A stretch of DNA of 64,000 nt from Enhydrobacter sp. (GCF_030246845.1 NZ_CP126889.1:3033001-3097000), one strand, 5' to 3'; counted from the first letter of the stretch, positions 25,941-34,786 are shown. The notes: generated from the letters alone by a model not told the origin. A program made the numbers and translations.

Positions 25941-26479
25941 CTCTTTTTCGTCGTGGGCTCCTCGCCTTGCCGATGCTCGCGCTGGCATTGCCGGGCGAGG
26001 CGCAAACGCCGCTGCGCCTGCCGGAGCAATGGTACGGCGTCGAGGTCGAGGACAATGTCTTCACCGTGCAGATGCCGGGCATTCCGGATCATCGCATCGT
26101 GAGCGACGTATCGGCGCACGGAACGCCGTTTCAGCTCCACTCCTACAGCCTCGACGCCGGGGGTTTTTCCTACGTGGCGCAGAGCGCGCTCTATCCTGGC
26201 GACGTCAATGCCGCCAACCCGCGCGCCATCCTGCAGGCTGCGCTCGACAGCCGGGCGCGCAGCCTCGAAGGCGGCAAATGGAGCAGGGTCGACTGGCGGC
26301 CGATGCAGGGCGCGGCGGCCGTCGCGTCCACCGGTTCCTTGCGCGGCGGCAATGCCTTGCGACAGCTCGTGCTCCTGAAGGGCAGACGTTTCGTCTCGCT
26401 TGCCTTCCTGGGACCGGCCCGCTCCGTGTCCGGCCCCGATGCCGAGCGCTTCTTCAACTCGCTGAAGCTCGAAACATGA
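25937..26479 (+). CDS. secreted protein of unknown function
   Basis: I do not recognise this 180-residue protein. It starts with a signal peptide (FRRGLLALPMLALALPGEAQ) and continues with a beta-rich domain (EDNVFTVQMPGIPDHRI, LHSYSLDAGGFSYVAQSALY). It overlaps its neighbours on both sides by ATGA (hyuB upstream, asparaginase downstream), so it is the middle gene of a coupled three-gene unit. Its likely location is the periplasm. Confidence 0.75.
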   Translation: MTLFRRGLLALPMLALALPGEAQTPLRLPEQWYGVEVEDNVFTVQMPGIPDHRIVSDVSAHGTPFQLHSYSLDAGGFSYVAQSALYPGDVNAANPRAILQAALDSRARSLEGGKWSRVDWRPMQGAAAVASTGSLRGGNALRQLVLLKGRRFVSLAFLGPARSVSGPDAERFFNSLKLET

Positions 26480-27495
26480 CCAAGCCGCGCATCCATGTCC
26501 TGGCCCTCGGCGGCACCATTGCCACACGTCCCGACGCGGCGGGTGCCATGCAGATGGGATTGGGCGCCGACGATCTGGTGGCGGCCGTGCCGACGCTCGG
26601 CAAGATCGCCGAGATCGAGGCCGAGACCGTGTCGCGCGTCGGCAGCCATTCGCTTTCCTTCGACCAGATTCACGCCCTTGCCAGCCGGATCCGCGCGCTC
26701 GAGGCGGACGGCATCGTCGTGACACAAGGCACCGACACGCTGGAGGAGACGGGCTTCCTGCTCGACCTGTTGCTCGATCTCGATGTGCCGGTGGTCGTGA
26801 CGGCGGCGATGCGCAATCCTGCGCTGACCTCGCCGGACGGGCCCGGCAATCTGCTGGCTGCGGTGCGAGTCGCGACCGATCCGTGGGTGCGGACGCATGC
26901 CAAGGCGTTGGGCGTCATGGCGGTGATGCTCGACGAGGTGTACGCGGCCGCGGATGTGCTCAAGGTCCATCCGACCCGGATCAACGCCTTTGCTTCCACC
27001 CAGACTGGGCCGCTCGCGGCGTTGGTCGAGGACCGTGTCGTCCCGCTCTCGCTGCCGGTGCGCGACGCAATCGTCACGGCGCGCCGGCGCCTTGGCAACA
27101 CAGTGCCTGGCAAAGCCTCGCCCGTGGCGCTGCTCTGGATGGCGCTCGACGAGCCGGGCGGGCTGGTCGAGGCGATGCTCGCGGCACCTGATCGCCTCGG
27201 CTATCGCGGCGCAGTGATCGCGGCCATGGGCGGCGGCCATACGCCCGAGCGTGCGACCGACATCCTCGTCCGACTTGCCGCGGCGATGCCGGCTGTCGTT
27301 TCGCCGCGCGCCGGCGGTGGGCCGCTGCTTGAAAAGACCTACGGCGGGCCGAGCTCGGAGATCGCCCTGCGCAAGGCGGGCCTGATCTGGGGCGGCCGGC
27401 TGCATCCGTTGAAAGCGCGCGTCCTGCTCGAAACCTGCCTGCGCGCCGGATTGGACCGGCCAGCGATTATCGACGTGTTCGCCGCCTGGAACTAG
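26476..27495 (+). CDS. asparaginase
   Basis: A 339-residue type I/II asparaginase-fold amidohydrolase. The first catalytic Thr is in LALGGTIA and the second Thr-Asp pair is in VVTQGTDTLEET; the Lys region is VVVTAAMRNP. No signal peptide is seen, so it is cytoplasmic. It is coupled by ATGA to the secreted unknown protein and lies in one unit with HyuB, which suggests amide nitrogen salvage (inference). Its TAG stop overlaps the stop of the convergent DUF983 gene in a shared CTAG. Confidence 0.87.
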   Translation: MTKPRIHVLALGGTIATRPDAAGAMQMGLGADDLVAAVPTLGKIAEIEAETVSRVGSHSLSFDQIHALASRIRALEADGIVVTQGTDTLEETGFLLDLLLDLDVPVVVTAAMRNPALTSPDGPGNLLAAVRVATDPWVRTHAKALGVMAVMLDEVYAAADVLKVHPTRINAFASTQTGPLAALVEDRVVPLSLPVRDAIVTARRRLGNTVPGKASPVALLWMALDEPGGLVEAMLAAPDRLGYRGAVIAAMGGGHTPERATDILVRLAAAMPAVVSPRAGGGPLLEKTYGGPSSEIALRKAGLIWGGRLHPLKARVLLETCLRAGLDRPAIIDVFAAWN

Positions 27496-27878
27496 GCTCT
27501 GGCCCGCTTCGCTTCGGCGAAGCCGTGCATGCCCATCTGCCATTGCAGGGCGACGATCATCCCCTTGGTCGGCCGAAGCAGGCCGATGCCCAGGCCCAGC
27601 ACCAAGGGCAACCACAACACGGCATGCAGCCAGTAGGGCGGCGTGTAGGCGATCTCGACGCACATCGCGAGCGGCACGACGATATGACCGACCAGGACGA
27701 TCACGAGATAGGCCGGAAAATCGTCGGCACGGTGATGATGGAGCGCCTCGCCACAGCTTGCGCAGCGCTCGGCAACCTTCACGAAGGCGCGGAACAGGTT
27801 GCCTTCGCCGCAAGCCGGGCAGCGGCCGCGCAAGCCGCGTGTCAGCCAGTTGCCGGCTCCCTTCGCCGATAGCGACAT
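27492..27878 (-). CDS. DUF983 family membrane protein
   Basis: A 128-residue protein with an N-terminal double-CxxC zinc-ribbon (GRCPACGEGNLF ... RCASCGEALHHH) followed by two hydrophobic segments, as in DUF983. The ATG at 27878 has a GGAGA site seven bases upstream. It is divergent from the MocR gene across a 75-bp gap that holds a strong dyad. Function is unknown; homologues often lie near terminal oxidase genes, and cydAB is nearby here. Confidence 0.87.
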   Translation of the reverse strand: MSLSAKGAGNWLTRGLRGRCPACGEGNLFRAFVKVAERCASCGEALHHHRADDFPAYLVIVLVGHIVVPLAMCVEIAYTPPYWLHAVLWLPLVLGLGIGLLRPTKGMIVALQWQMGMHGFAEAKRARA

Positions 27879-27897
27879 ATCACGTCTCCGGTTTGAG

Positions 27898-27921
27898 CAA
27901 CTTGTATATCCGTACAAGTTG
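27898..27921. promoter_or_regulatory. candidate operator dyad in the DUF983-MocR gap
   Basis: Perfect inverted repeat caacttgta / tacaagttg with a 6-base spacer, in an AT-rich gap between divergent genes. A GntR/MocR-type regulator often controls itself and its neighbour from such a site. Confidence 0.55.
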
Positions 27922-27953
27922 CCATACAATCAATATCAAAATGGGAATGTTGT

Positions 27954-29330
27954 ATGGATTGGCGCCCTACACTCAGCGATCGGCGCGGACCGGTCTATGA
28001 GAGCATCGTCGATGCCCTGGCGGCCGACATCGCCTCGGGTCGGCTGCATCGTGGCGAGCGCCTGCCCACGCATCGCGCGCTGGCGAGCGCGCTCGGCGTC
28101 GATCTCACGACCGTCACGCGCGCCTACGGCGAGGCGCGCCGCCGTGGCTTGACCGAAGCCCGGGTGGGCCAGGGAACGTTCGTCGCCGAGAGCCGGATGC
28201 GTGCGCCGCGTTCGGCGGCGGCCGGCATCGAGTTCGACCTGTCGATGAACCTGCCCCCCGAGCCGATCGAGGCCGATCTCGAAGGCCGGCTCACCCGCGG
28301 CCTGGCCGCCTTGCGGCACGACTACGGCATCAGCGATTTCCTGAGCTATCAGCAATCGGGCGGGAGCGAGCGCGATCGAGGTGTGGCGGCGGACTGGTTG
28401 CGGCGGCGCGTGCGCATCGCGACCGCGGCGACGCTGCTGATCTCACCCGGCACACAGGTGGCGCTCATGAGCCTGCTGCTCACGCTCACCCGGCCGGGTG
28501 ACGTCGTGCTCACGGATCGTCTCACCTATCCGGGATTCAAGGCGGCCGCGGCCGCTGTCGGGGTGCGTCTCGTCGGTGTCGCGGCCGACGATCAGGGGAT
28601 GGATGCCGCCGCACTCGACGAAGCTTGCAGGCACCATGTGCCCAAGGCCGTGTATCTCATTCCCACGCTACACAATCCGACGACGGTGACGGTGACCCAG
28701 GCGCGCCGGGAAGAACTCGCGGCCGTCATTCGCCGCCGCAACCTGGTGCTGATCGAGGACGATGCCTACGGTTGTCTCGAGCCCCGGGCGCAACCGATCG
28801 CCACGCTCATTCCCGAGCGCAGCTATCTCGCCGCGAGCTTCTCGAAGTGCATCGCCCCTGGCTTGCGCGTGTCGCTCGTGCTGGCGCCCGATCGCACGGC
28901 GGCGGCCGCCTTCGCCAATGCGCTGCGTGCGGTCGCGCAGATGCCGGTACCGTTGACGGTGGCGCTCGTCTTGCGCTGGCTGGCCGATGGCAGTGCTGAC
29001 GCGATCATCGCGGCCATCACGGCCGAAGCCGCGGCGCGACAGAAGCTCGCGGCAAAGGCGCTGCTCGGCCAGGTCTACAAGGCCCATCCCAGAGGCCATC
29101 ATCTTTGGCTGACGCTGCCTTCGGCCTGGAATCGTACGGAGTTCGCGGCCCATATCCAGCGCCAGGGACTTGCGCTGGTGACGAGCGACAGCTTTAGTGT
29201 CGACAACGCACCGGAGCATGCTGTCCGTGTCGCACTTGGAGTTGCGCGCGGCCGTGCCGATCTCGTAAGCGCTCTGGAAGTCCTCACGGTCGCCTTGAAC
29301 GCGCCTGCGTCAGCGTCTCGCATCGTCTAA
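27954..29330 (+). CDS. MocR/PdxR-type regulator (GntR winged helix + aminotransferase-like domain)
   Basis: A 458-residue fusion. Residues about 12-75 form a GntR winged helix (GERLPTHRALASALGVDLTTVTRAYGE), and the rest is a fold-type I aminotransferase domain. The PLP-binding Lys is Lys298 in SFSKCIAPGLR; the IEDDAYGCL motif carries the pyridine-nitrogen Asp. Such proteins sense PLP or amino compounds. A dyad 33-56 bases upstream of its ATG is a likely binding site. A GGGA site precedes the ATG. Confidence 0.9.
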   Translation: MDWRPTLSDRRGPVYESIVDALAADIASGRLHRGERLPTHRALASALGVDLTTVTRAYGEARRRGLTEARVGQGTFVAESRMRAPRSAAAGIEFDLSMNLPPEPIEADLEGRLTRGLAALRHDYGISDFLSYQQSGGSERDRGVAADWLRRRVRIATAATLLISPGTQVALMSLLLTLTRPGDVVLTDRLTYPGFKAAAAAVGVRLVGVAADDQGMDAAALDEACRHHVPKAVYLIPTLHNPTTVTVTQARREELAAVIRRRNLVLIEDDAYGCLEPRAQPIATLIPERSYLAASFSKCIAPGLRVSLVLAPDRTAAAAFANALRAVAQMPVPLTVALVLRWLADGSADAIIAAITAEAAARQKLAAKALLGQVYKAHPRGHHLWLTLPSAWNRTEFAAHIQRQGLALVTSDSFSVDNAPEHAVRVALGVARGRADLVSALEVLTVALNAPASASRIV

Positions 29331-29357
29331 CGTCGTTCCTGTGATTGAGATGGCAGC

Positions 29358-30761
29358 ATGTTCGAAGCTTTCGACGCAACCCTGCTGGCGCGGCTGCAGT
29401 TCGCCTTCACTGTTTCGTTCCACTTCGTCTTCCCGTCGTTCACGATCGGTCTCGCGAGCTACCTCGCCGTGCTGGAGGCGATGTGGCTTGTCACCGGGCG
29501 CGCCGCGTACCTCAACCTTTTCAAGTACTGGCTGAAGATCTTCTCGCTGGTCTTCGGCATGGGCGTGGTGTCGGGGATCGTCATGTCCTACCAGTTCGGC
29601 ACCAACTGGGCGGTCTATTCCCAGAAGGCCGGTCCCGTGGTCGGTCCGCTGATGGCCTACGAGGTGCTCACGGCCTTCTTCCTCGAGGCCGGCTTTCTCG
29701 GCGTCATGCTGTTCGGCATGAACCGTGTCGGACGGGGGCTGCACTTCGTGGCGACGCTCGCGGTTGCCGTCGGCACGCTGATCTCCGCCTTCTGGATCCT
29801 TGCCGCCAACAGCTGGATGCAGACGCCGGTCGGCCACACGGTCGCGGCGAATGGCCAGTTCGTGCCTGCTGACTGGTGGCAAATCATCTTCAATCCGTCG
29901 TTTCCCTATCGCTTGGCGCACACCGTGACGGCCTCCTACCTTACGACGGCGCTGGCCGTCGGCGCGGTCGCGGCGTGGCATCTGTTGCGCGGACGGAAAG
30001 GCGAGGGTGTGCGCGTCATGTTCTCCATGGCGATGGGCATGATCACCGTGACGGCGCCGATCCAGATCCTGCTCGGCGACCAGCACGGCCTCAACACGCT
30101 CGAATACCAGCCGATCAAGGTGATGGCGATGGAAGGCCACTTCGAGAGCCATCCCGATGGCGCGCCGCTGATCCTGTTCGGCTGGCCTGATCAGGCGGCC
30201 GCCAAGGTGCGCGACGAGGTGTCGGTGCCCAAGCTTTCGTCGCTGATCCTGAAGCATTCGCTCGACGCACCGCTCAAGGGCCTCGATACGGTGCCGCGCA
30301 GCGAATGGCCGCCCGTGGCGACCGTGTTCTGGTCGTTCCGGGTCATGGTCGGACTCGGCCTGCTGATGCTGCTCTTGGGCGCCTGGAGCCTGCTCGCCCG
30401 GCTCTGGCGCGGCCTCTACGACTGGAAGTGGTTGCACCGGCTCGCCCTGGTCATGGGACCGGCCGGATTTGTCGCGGTGATCGCCGGATGGGTGACGACC
30501 GAGGTCGGCCGACAGCCCTATACCGTTTATGGCCTGTTGCGCACGGCCGATTCCGTGTCGCCGCTGCAGGCGCCAGCGGTCGCTTCATCGCTCGTCGCCT
30601 TCATCGTCGTCTACTTCATCGTGTTCGGTGCCGGCATCCTCTATGTCCTGCGGCTGATGGGTCAGACGCCGCACGAGGACGAGGCCGGGCCCGACGCCGT
30701 GCCGACCCATGCGGCCGGCATCACGCCGGCGCCCGCCGTCGCGGCAGGCCGGAGGACATGA
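29358..30761 (+). CDS. cydA: cytochrome bd-type quinol oxidase subunit I (CioA-like)
   Basis: A 467-residue integral membrane subunit with about nine transmembrane helices. The heme ligand near the N-terminus is His22 in VSFHFVF; GRQPYTVYGLLRTADSVSP is the signature of the cyanide-insensitive CioA branch. The Q-loop is of the short type. It oxidises quinol and reduces O2 with high affinity. It is followed by subunit II, then a tiny CydX-like peptide, with overlapping genes. No cydDC assembly genes are in the window. Confidence 0.95.
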   Translation: MFEAFDATLLARLQFAFTVSFHFVFPSFTIGLASYLAVLEAMWLVTGRAAYLNLFKYWLKIFSLVFGMGVVSGIVMSYQFGTNWAVYSQKAGPVVGPLMAYEVLTAFFLEAGFLGVMLFGMNRVGRGLHFVATLAVAVGTLISAFWILAANSWMQTPVGHTVAANGQFVPADWWQIIFNPSFPYRLAHTVTASYLTTALAVGAVAAWHLLRGRKGEGVRVMFSMAMGMITVTAPIQILLGDQHGLNTLEYQPIKVMAMEGHFESHPDGAPLILFGWPDQAAAKVRDEVSVPKLSSLILKHSLDAPLKGLDTVPRSEWPPVATVFWSFRVMVGLGLLMLLLGAWSLLARLWRGLYDWKWLHRLALVMGPAGFVAVIAGWVTTEVGRQPYTVYGLLRTADSVSPLQAPAVASSLVAFIVVYFIVFGAGILYVLRLMGQTPHEDEAGPDAVPTHAAGITPAPAVAAGRRT

Positions 30762-30763
30762 CC

Positions 30764-31771
30764 ATGCCGATCGCGTTCGATCTGCCCATCATCTGGGCCT
30801 TCATCATCACCTTCGCGATCTTCGCCTATGTCGTGATGGACGGCTTCGATCTCGGCATCGGCATCCTGTTTCCGTTCTTTGCCGAAGGACAGGAGCGCAA
30901 CAGCGCCATGAACTCGATCGCGCCGGTCTGGGACGGCAACGAGACCTGGCTGGTGCTGGGCGGCGGCGGGCTGATGGCCGCGTTCCCGATCGCCTACGGC
31001 ATCATCCTGTCCGCGCTGTATACGCCGATCGTCGCCATGCTGCTGGCGCTGATCTTCCGCGGCGTTGCCTTCGAGTTCCGCTGGCGCGATGCGCGCCATC
31101 GCAAATACTGGGATGCGGGCTTTACGCTGGGCTCGATCGTCGCGGCACTGGCGCAGGGCATCACGCTCGGCGGCCTGCTGCAGGGCATCGCCGTGCATGA
31201 CAACGCCTATGCCGGCGGCTGGTGGGACTGGCTGTCGCCGTTCAGCGTGCTCGTCGGAGTGAGCCTCGTGTGCGGCTACGCGCTCCTGGGCGCGACATGG
31301 CTGATCATGAAGAGCGAGGGCACGCTGCAGGACCATTGCCATCGCCTGGCGCTTCGCTTCGGTATCGCGACCATTGTCGGCATGGCGGCGGTGAGCGCGG
31401 CGACGCCTTTCCTCAGCAACGAGTACGCGACGCGCTGGTTCGACTGGCCGCAGGTCCTGTTCACCGCGCAGGTGCCGCTGCTGGTCGCGATCGCCTCGGT
31501 CGCCTTCTTCTTCGCGCTGCGCTACCGGCACGACCATTGGCCGTTCCTGATCGCGCTCGCCCTGTTCGCACTTGGTCTCGCCGGCCTCGGCGTCAGCCTC
31601 TATCCCTACGTGGTGCCGCGCGCCGTCACCATCTGGGATGCGGCAGCGCCGCCGGCCAGCCTGGAATTCATGCTGGTCGGCGCGGCCATCATGGTGCCGA
31701 TCATCCTTGCCTACACCGGCTACGCCTACTGGGTGTTCCGCGGCAAGACCGGGCACGAGGGCTATCATTGA
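30764..31771 (+). CDS. cydB: cytochrome bd-type quinol oxidase subunit II
   Basis: A 335-residue membrane subunit (MPIAFDLPIIWAFIITFA..., YVVMDGFDLGIGILFPF, WDGNETWLVLGGGG), the classic CydB N-terminal blocks. Two in-frame ATGs exist. The one at 30758 overlaps the cydA stop, but the GGAGG at 30751 is only two bases away; the ATG at 30764 has eight-base spacing, so I chose it. It pairs with CydA in the inner membrane. Confidence 0.94.
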   Translation: MPIAFDLPIIWAFIITFAIFAYVVMDGFDLGIGILFPFFAEGQERNSAMNSIAPVWDGNETWLVLGGGGLMAAFPIAYGIILSALYTPIVAMLLALIFRGVAFEFRWRDARHRKYWDAGFTLGSIVAALAQGITLGGLLQGIAVHDNAYAGGWWDWLSPFSVLVGVSLVCGYALLGATWLIMKSEGTLQDHCHRLALRFGIATIVGMAAVSAATPFLSNEYATRWFDWPQVLFTAQVPLLVAIASVAFFFALRYRHDHWPFLIALALFALGLAGLGVSLYPYVVPRAVTIWDAAAPPASLEFMLVGAAIMVPIILAYTGYAYWVFRGKTGHEGYH

Positions 31772-31872
31772 TGCCGTCCGCCCGGCAGTGGCTCTGGTTC
31801 GTGGGCCTGTGGGCCGCAGGCGTTGGCATCACCGCCCTGGTCGGCTACGGCCTGCGCCTCTGGCTCAAATAG
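31771..31872 (+). CDS. small CydX/DUF2474-like oxidase peptide
   Basis: A 33-residue peptide (MPSARQWLWFVGLWAAGVG...) with one transmembrane helix; its ATG shares one base with the cydB stop. The composition and position match the DUF2474 family of single-helix subunits encoded after cioAB, which stabilise the heme site of the oxidase. It is too short for most gene callers. Confidence 0.82.
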   Translation: MPSARQWLWFVGLWAAGVGITALVGYGLRLWLK

Positions 31873-31902
31873 GCAGTCGACATACGCTGTGAAATTCGCT
31901 TA

Positions 31903-31912
31903 TGGTTAACCA
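31903..31912. promoter_or_regulatory. palindromic candidate operator upstream of DUF1428 gene
   Basis: The perfect 10-bp palindrome TGGTTAACCA lies 24 bases before the DUF1428 ATG, inside a looser dyad (cgctta ... taagcg). It may be a repressor site. This is weak evidence. Confidence 0.3.
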
Positions 31913-31936
31913 GAAAGTTAAGCGATTGGAGTACGC

Positions 31937-32290
31937 ATGGCCTATGTCGATGGTTTTGTCCTGCCCGTCCCCAGACGCAAGCTGGCGGCGTACAAGCGCC
32001 TGTCGGCCAAGGCCGGCAAGATCTGGCGCGAGCACGGCGCGCTCGAATACCGCGAATGCGCGGGCGACGATCTCAAGGTGAAGATGGGCGTTCCCTTCGG
32101 CAAGCTTGCCAAGGCGAAGCCCGGCGAGACCGTGGTGTTCTCCTATATCGTCTACAAATCGCGCGCGCACCGCGACCGCGTCCTCGCCAAGGTCATGTCC
32201 GACAAGCGCCTGGCGGACGGCGCCAACTCGATGCCCTTCGATCCCAAGCGCATGGCCTGGGGCGGCTTCGAGACCATCGTCGACGTCTAA
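31937..32290 (+). CDS. DUF1428 family protein
   Basis: A 117-residue protein starting MAYVDGFVLPVPRRKLAAYK, with the repeated motif KAGETVVFSYIVYKSRAHRD-like block and the C-terminal MPFDPKRMAWGGFETIVD that are characteristic of DUF1428. The fold is a dimeric alpha/beta barrel; its function is unknown. It ends over the start of the convergent lipoprotein gene's stop (a 4-base overlap). Confidence 0.9.
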   Translation: MAYVDGFVLPVPRRKLAAYKRLSAKAGKIWREHGALEYRECAGDDLKVKMGVPFGKLAKAKPGETVVFSYIVYKSRAHRDRVLAKVMSDKRLADGANSMPFDPKRMAWGGFETIVDV

Positions 32291-32655
32291 GTCGTACGGC
32301 GCGTCGGGCGGCAGTTCCAGGCGAGCGGCCGGCTGCCGCCGTAGTTCTCGCGCAGCGAGGCAAGGTCGTCGCGGCCGACCCATTGCACGGAGGCGTCGGC
32401 GTAGCGAAAGCCATCGCCCACGGGCTGATACTCGGTGCGCCATGTCCTGTTCTCGAAGGTCACGGTCGCCCGGTTCCTTGCATAGACCACCAGCACCTCC
32501 TTGCGGTCCTCGCAAGTGTAGGCGATGCCGTGCGGTATCTTGTCGTCCGGCGCCGGGCGCGCAATGGGCGCCGGAGCGGTGACCGTCGCGCTTTGCTGCG
32601 TGCAGGCGCCCAACGGCGCGACCAGCATGACGGCGGCAGTCGACAGGGGACGCAT
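32287..32655 (-). CDS. MliC-like lipoprotein (putative C-type lysozyme inhibitor)
   Basis: A 122-residue lipoprotein. The signal peptide ends in the lipobox LGAC (Cys18), followed by a linker rich in Ala and Pro. The beta-barrel core resembles MliC: AYTCEDRKEVLVVYARN, then FRYADASVQWVGRDD and a second Cys in AWNC for the disulfide. It would sit in the outer-membrane periphery and protect against host or predator lysozyme. The identity is moderately sure. Confidence 0.72.
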   Translation of the reverse strand: MRPLSTAAVMLVAPLGACTQQSATVTAPAPIARPAPDDKIPHGIAYTCEDRKEVLVVYARNRATVTFENRTWRTEYQPVGDGFRYADASVQWVGRDDLASLRENYGGSRPLAWNCRPTRRTT

Positions 32656-32786
32656 CGAGCGATTTCCTTTTGCTGTATTTCGGGGAGCGGGAGCTTAGCG
32701 GCCTCGGCATTCGAGGCAACGCTTCCAAGCCTGGCGCCGCCTGCGCATACTGCCGCGCCCGCCGAAGACCGCGGGAGGGGGATGGA

Positions 32787-33581
32787 ATGCCGCATTTGAA
32801 GCTGCGCGACGGCGCCGAGCTCTACTACGAGAAGTCGGGCAGCGGTCCGCCGCTTTTCCTCGTGCCCGGACTGGGCGGCGATGGCCGCTTCTGGAGCGAG
32901 CATGTCTCCGGCCTTGCCGAGGAATTCACCGTGGTGGTGCACGATCATCGCGGCACGGCCCGCAGCACGCTGTCGCGCATCGTCTACAGTGTGACGCAGA
33001 TGGCCGACGATGCACTGCAGCTCATCGAGGGGCTGGGCTTCGACAAGGTCCATTGGTGCGGCCATTCCACCGGCGGGGCGATGGGCCAGGTGCTGGCGAT
33101 CGAGCATCCGCACCGTATCGACCGGCTGGTGCTGAGCGCCACCTGGGCCAAAACCGACGCCTTCTTCCGCCGTCTCTTTGAGGTGCGTTCCCAGACGCTG
33201 CGCGAGCTGGGGCCGGCCGCCTACCTAAAGGCGAGCGCGCTGGCGCTGAACATGCCCGCCTGGATCCGCGACCATGATGCTGACCTCGCGGCCTCAGAGG
33301 CGAAAGCCAAGGAGACGATTCCGGCTCCCGAGATCGTGCTGTCGCGTATCGCCGCCATCGTGGCGCACGACCGGCGGGCGGAGCTGCAGAAGGTCCGGGC
33401 GCCCACGCTCGCCATCTGCGCCCGCGACGACATGGTGACGCCGCTCTATTTCACGGAAGAGCTGGTGCGTCTCATCCCCGGGGCCCGGGCCTATGTCCTG
33501 CCGGACGGCGGGCATTTCTATCCGAGCGTGCATGGCGCCGAATTCCGGCGTGTAATGACCTCTTTCCTGCTGGAGTCCTGA
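32787..33581 (+). CDS. alpha/beta hydrolase
   Basis: A 264-residue alpha/beta hydrolase: FLVPGLGGDGRFW oxyanion region, nucleophile Ser in CGHSTGG, acid Asp in ICARDDMVTP and His in PDGGHFYP. The pattern resembles 3-oxoadipate enol-lactonase/RutD-like enzymes. A GGAGGGGGA site precedes the ATG at 32787. It abuts the M20 amidohydrolase gene with no gap, so the two are probably co-translated. Confidence 0.85.
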   Translation: MPHLKLRDGAELYYEKSGSGPPLFLVPGLGGDGRFWSEHVSGLAEEFTVVVHDHRGTARSTLSRIVYSVTQMADDALQLIEGLGFDKVHWCGHSTGGAMGQVLAIEHPHRIDRLVLSATWAKTDAFFRRLFEVRSQTLRELGPAAYLKASALALNMPAWIRDHDADLAASEAKAKETIPAPEIVLSRIAAIVAHDRRAELQKVRAPTLAICARDDMVTPLYFTEELVRLIPGARAYVLPDGGHFYPSVHGAEFRRVMTSFLLES

Positions 33582-34763
33582 ATGCCTGCCAAAATCGAGC
33601 CGAAGATTGCCGCTTTCGCCGCCGAGCTGACGGCCATCCGCCGCGACATCCATGCCCATCCGGAGCTCGGCTTCGAGGAGGACCGGACATCGAAAATCGT
33701 CGCCGGCAAGCTCAAGGAATGGGGCTGCGAGGTCACGACCGGGATCGGCAAGACCGGTGTCGTGGGCACCATCCGGGTCGGCAACAATCCAAAGGCGATC
33801 GGGCTGCGCGCCGACATGGATGCGCTGCCGATGGACGAGCACAACACCTTCGACTATCGCAGCCGCCATCAGGGTCGCATGCATGCCTGCGGCCACGACG
33901 GCCACACGACGATGCTCCTGGGGGCGGCCAAGTATCTCTCGGCGACGCGCAACTTCGATGGCACCGTCCACCTCATCTTCCAGCCGGCCGAGGAAGGCCG
34001 CGGCGGGGCCGAGGCCATGGTGAAGGATGGCCTTTTCGAGAAGTTTCCCTGCGAGCAGATCTTCGGCATGCACAACAGGCCCAAGCTCGATGTCGGCAAG
34101 TTCGCCATCCGTCCCGGTCCGCAGATGGCGGGCGGCGGCTTGTTCGACATCAGGATCACCGGCAAGGGCGCGCACGGGGCGCGGCCGGAGACGGGCATCG
34201 ATCCCGTCATCATCGCCACGCAGATCATATCCGCGTTGCAGAGTGTGGTGTCGCGCAACGTGGCGCCGCTCGACTCCGCTGTGATCTCGGTAACGCAGAT
34301 GCATGCCGGCGACGCCTACAACGTGATCCCGCAGGAGGCAGTCCTGCGCGGCACCATCCGCGCCTTCCGCAAGGAGACGATGGCGCTGGTCAAGGAGCGC
34401 ATCGAGACGATTTCCAGGGGCATCGCCAAGACACTGGGGGGCACGGCGGAGCCCGATGTGCGCGTCGTGTTCCCGCCGCTGGTGAACGATCGGGACTCGG
34501 TGGAGTTCATCGCCGACGTCGCCGCCTCCATCGTCGGTGAGGAGAACATGAATCGGGAGGGGCCCTATGTCATGGCTTCGGAGGACTTCTCCTACATGCT
34601 GGAGAAAGTGCCCGGCGCCTTCATCAATATCGGCAATGGCGGCGGCGAGGGCGGCTGCGAGGTCCACAATCCAAGCTACGACTTCAACGACGAGATCCTG
34701 ACGCTGGGCGCCACCCTTTGGTCGCGCGTGGTGGAAACCAAGCTGGCGAAGGACCGGAGATAG
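33582..34763 (+). CDS. M20 family amidohydrolase (hippurate/N-acyl amino acid hydrolase type)
   Basis: A 393-residue M20D metallopeptidase-like enzyme with IRRDIHAHPELGFEE, the metal-binding RMHACGHDGHTTMLLG motif, the catalytic Glu pair QPAEEGRGGA and a dimerisation domain around residues 185-300. It starts directly after the TGA of the hydrolase gene. It cleaves N-acyl or N-carbamoyl amino acids; the specific substrate is unknown. Confidence 0.9.
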   Translation: MPAKIEPKIAAFAAELTAIRRDIHAHPELGFEEDRTSKIVAGKLKEWGCEVTTGIGKTGVVGTIRVGNNPKAIGLRADMDALPMDEHNTFDYRSRHQGRMHACGHDGHTTMLLGAAKYLSATRNFDGTVHLIFQPAEEGRGGAEAMVKDGLFEKFPCEQIFGMHNRPKLDVGKFAIRPGPQMAGGGLFDIRITGKGAHGARPETGIDPVIIATQIISALQSVVSRNVAPLDSAVISVTQMHAGDAYNVIPQEAVLRGTIRAFRKETMALVKERIETISRGIAKTLGGTAEPDVRVVFPPLVNDRDSVEFIADVAASIVGEENMNREGPYVMASEDFSYMLEKVPGAFINIGNGGGEGGCEVHNPSYDFNDEILTLGATLWSRVVETKLAKDRR

Positions 34764-34771
34764 CTTCTTCT

Positions 34772-34786
34772 GGACCGCGCGCATCC
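34772..34786. repeat. partial copy of the 19663 palindrome arm
   Basis: ggaccgcgcgcatcc is identical to the outer 15 bases of the 56-bp palindrome and lies just upstream of the isomerase ATG. The facing arm is absent. Confidence 0.6.
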
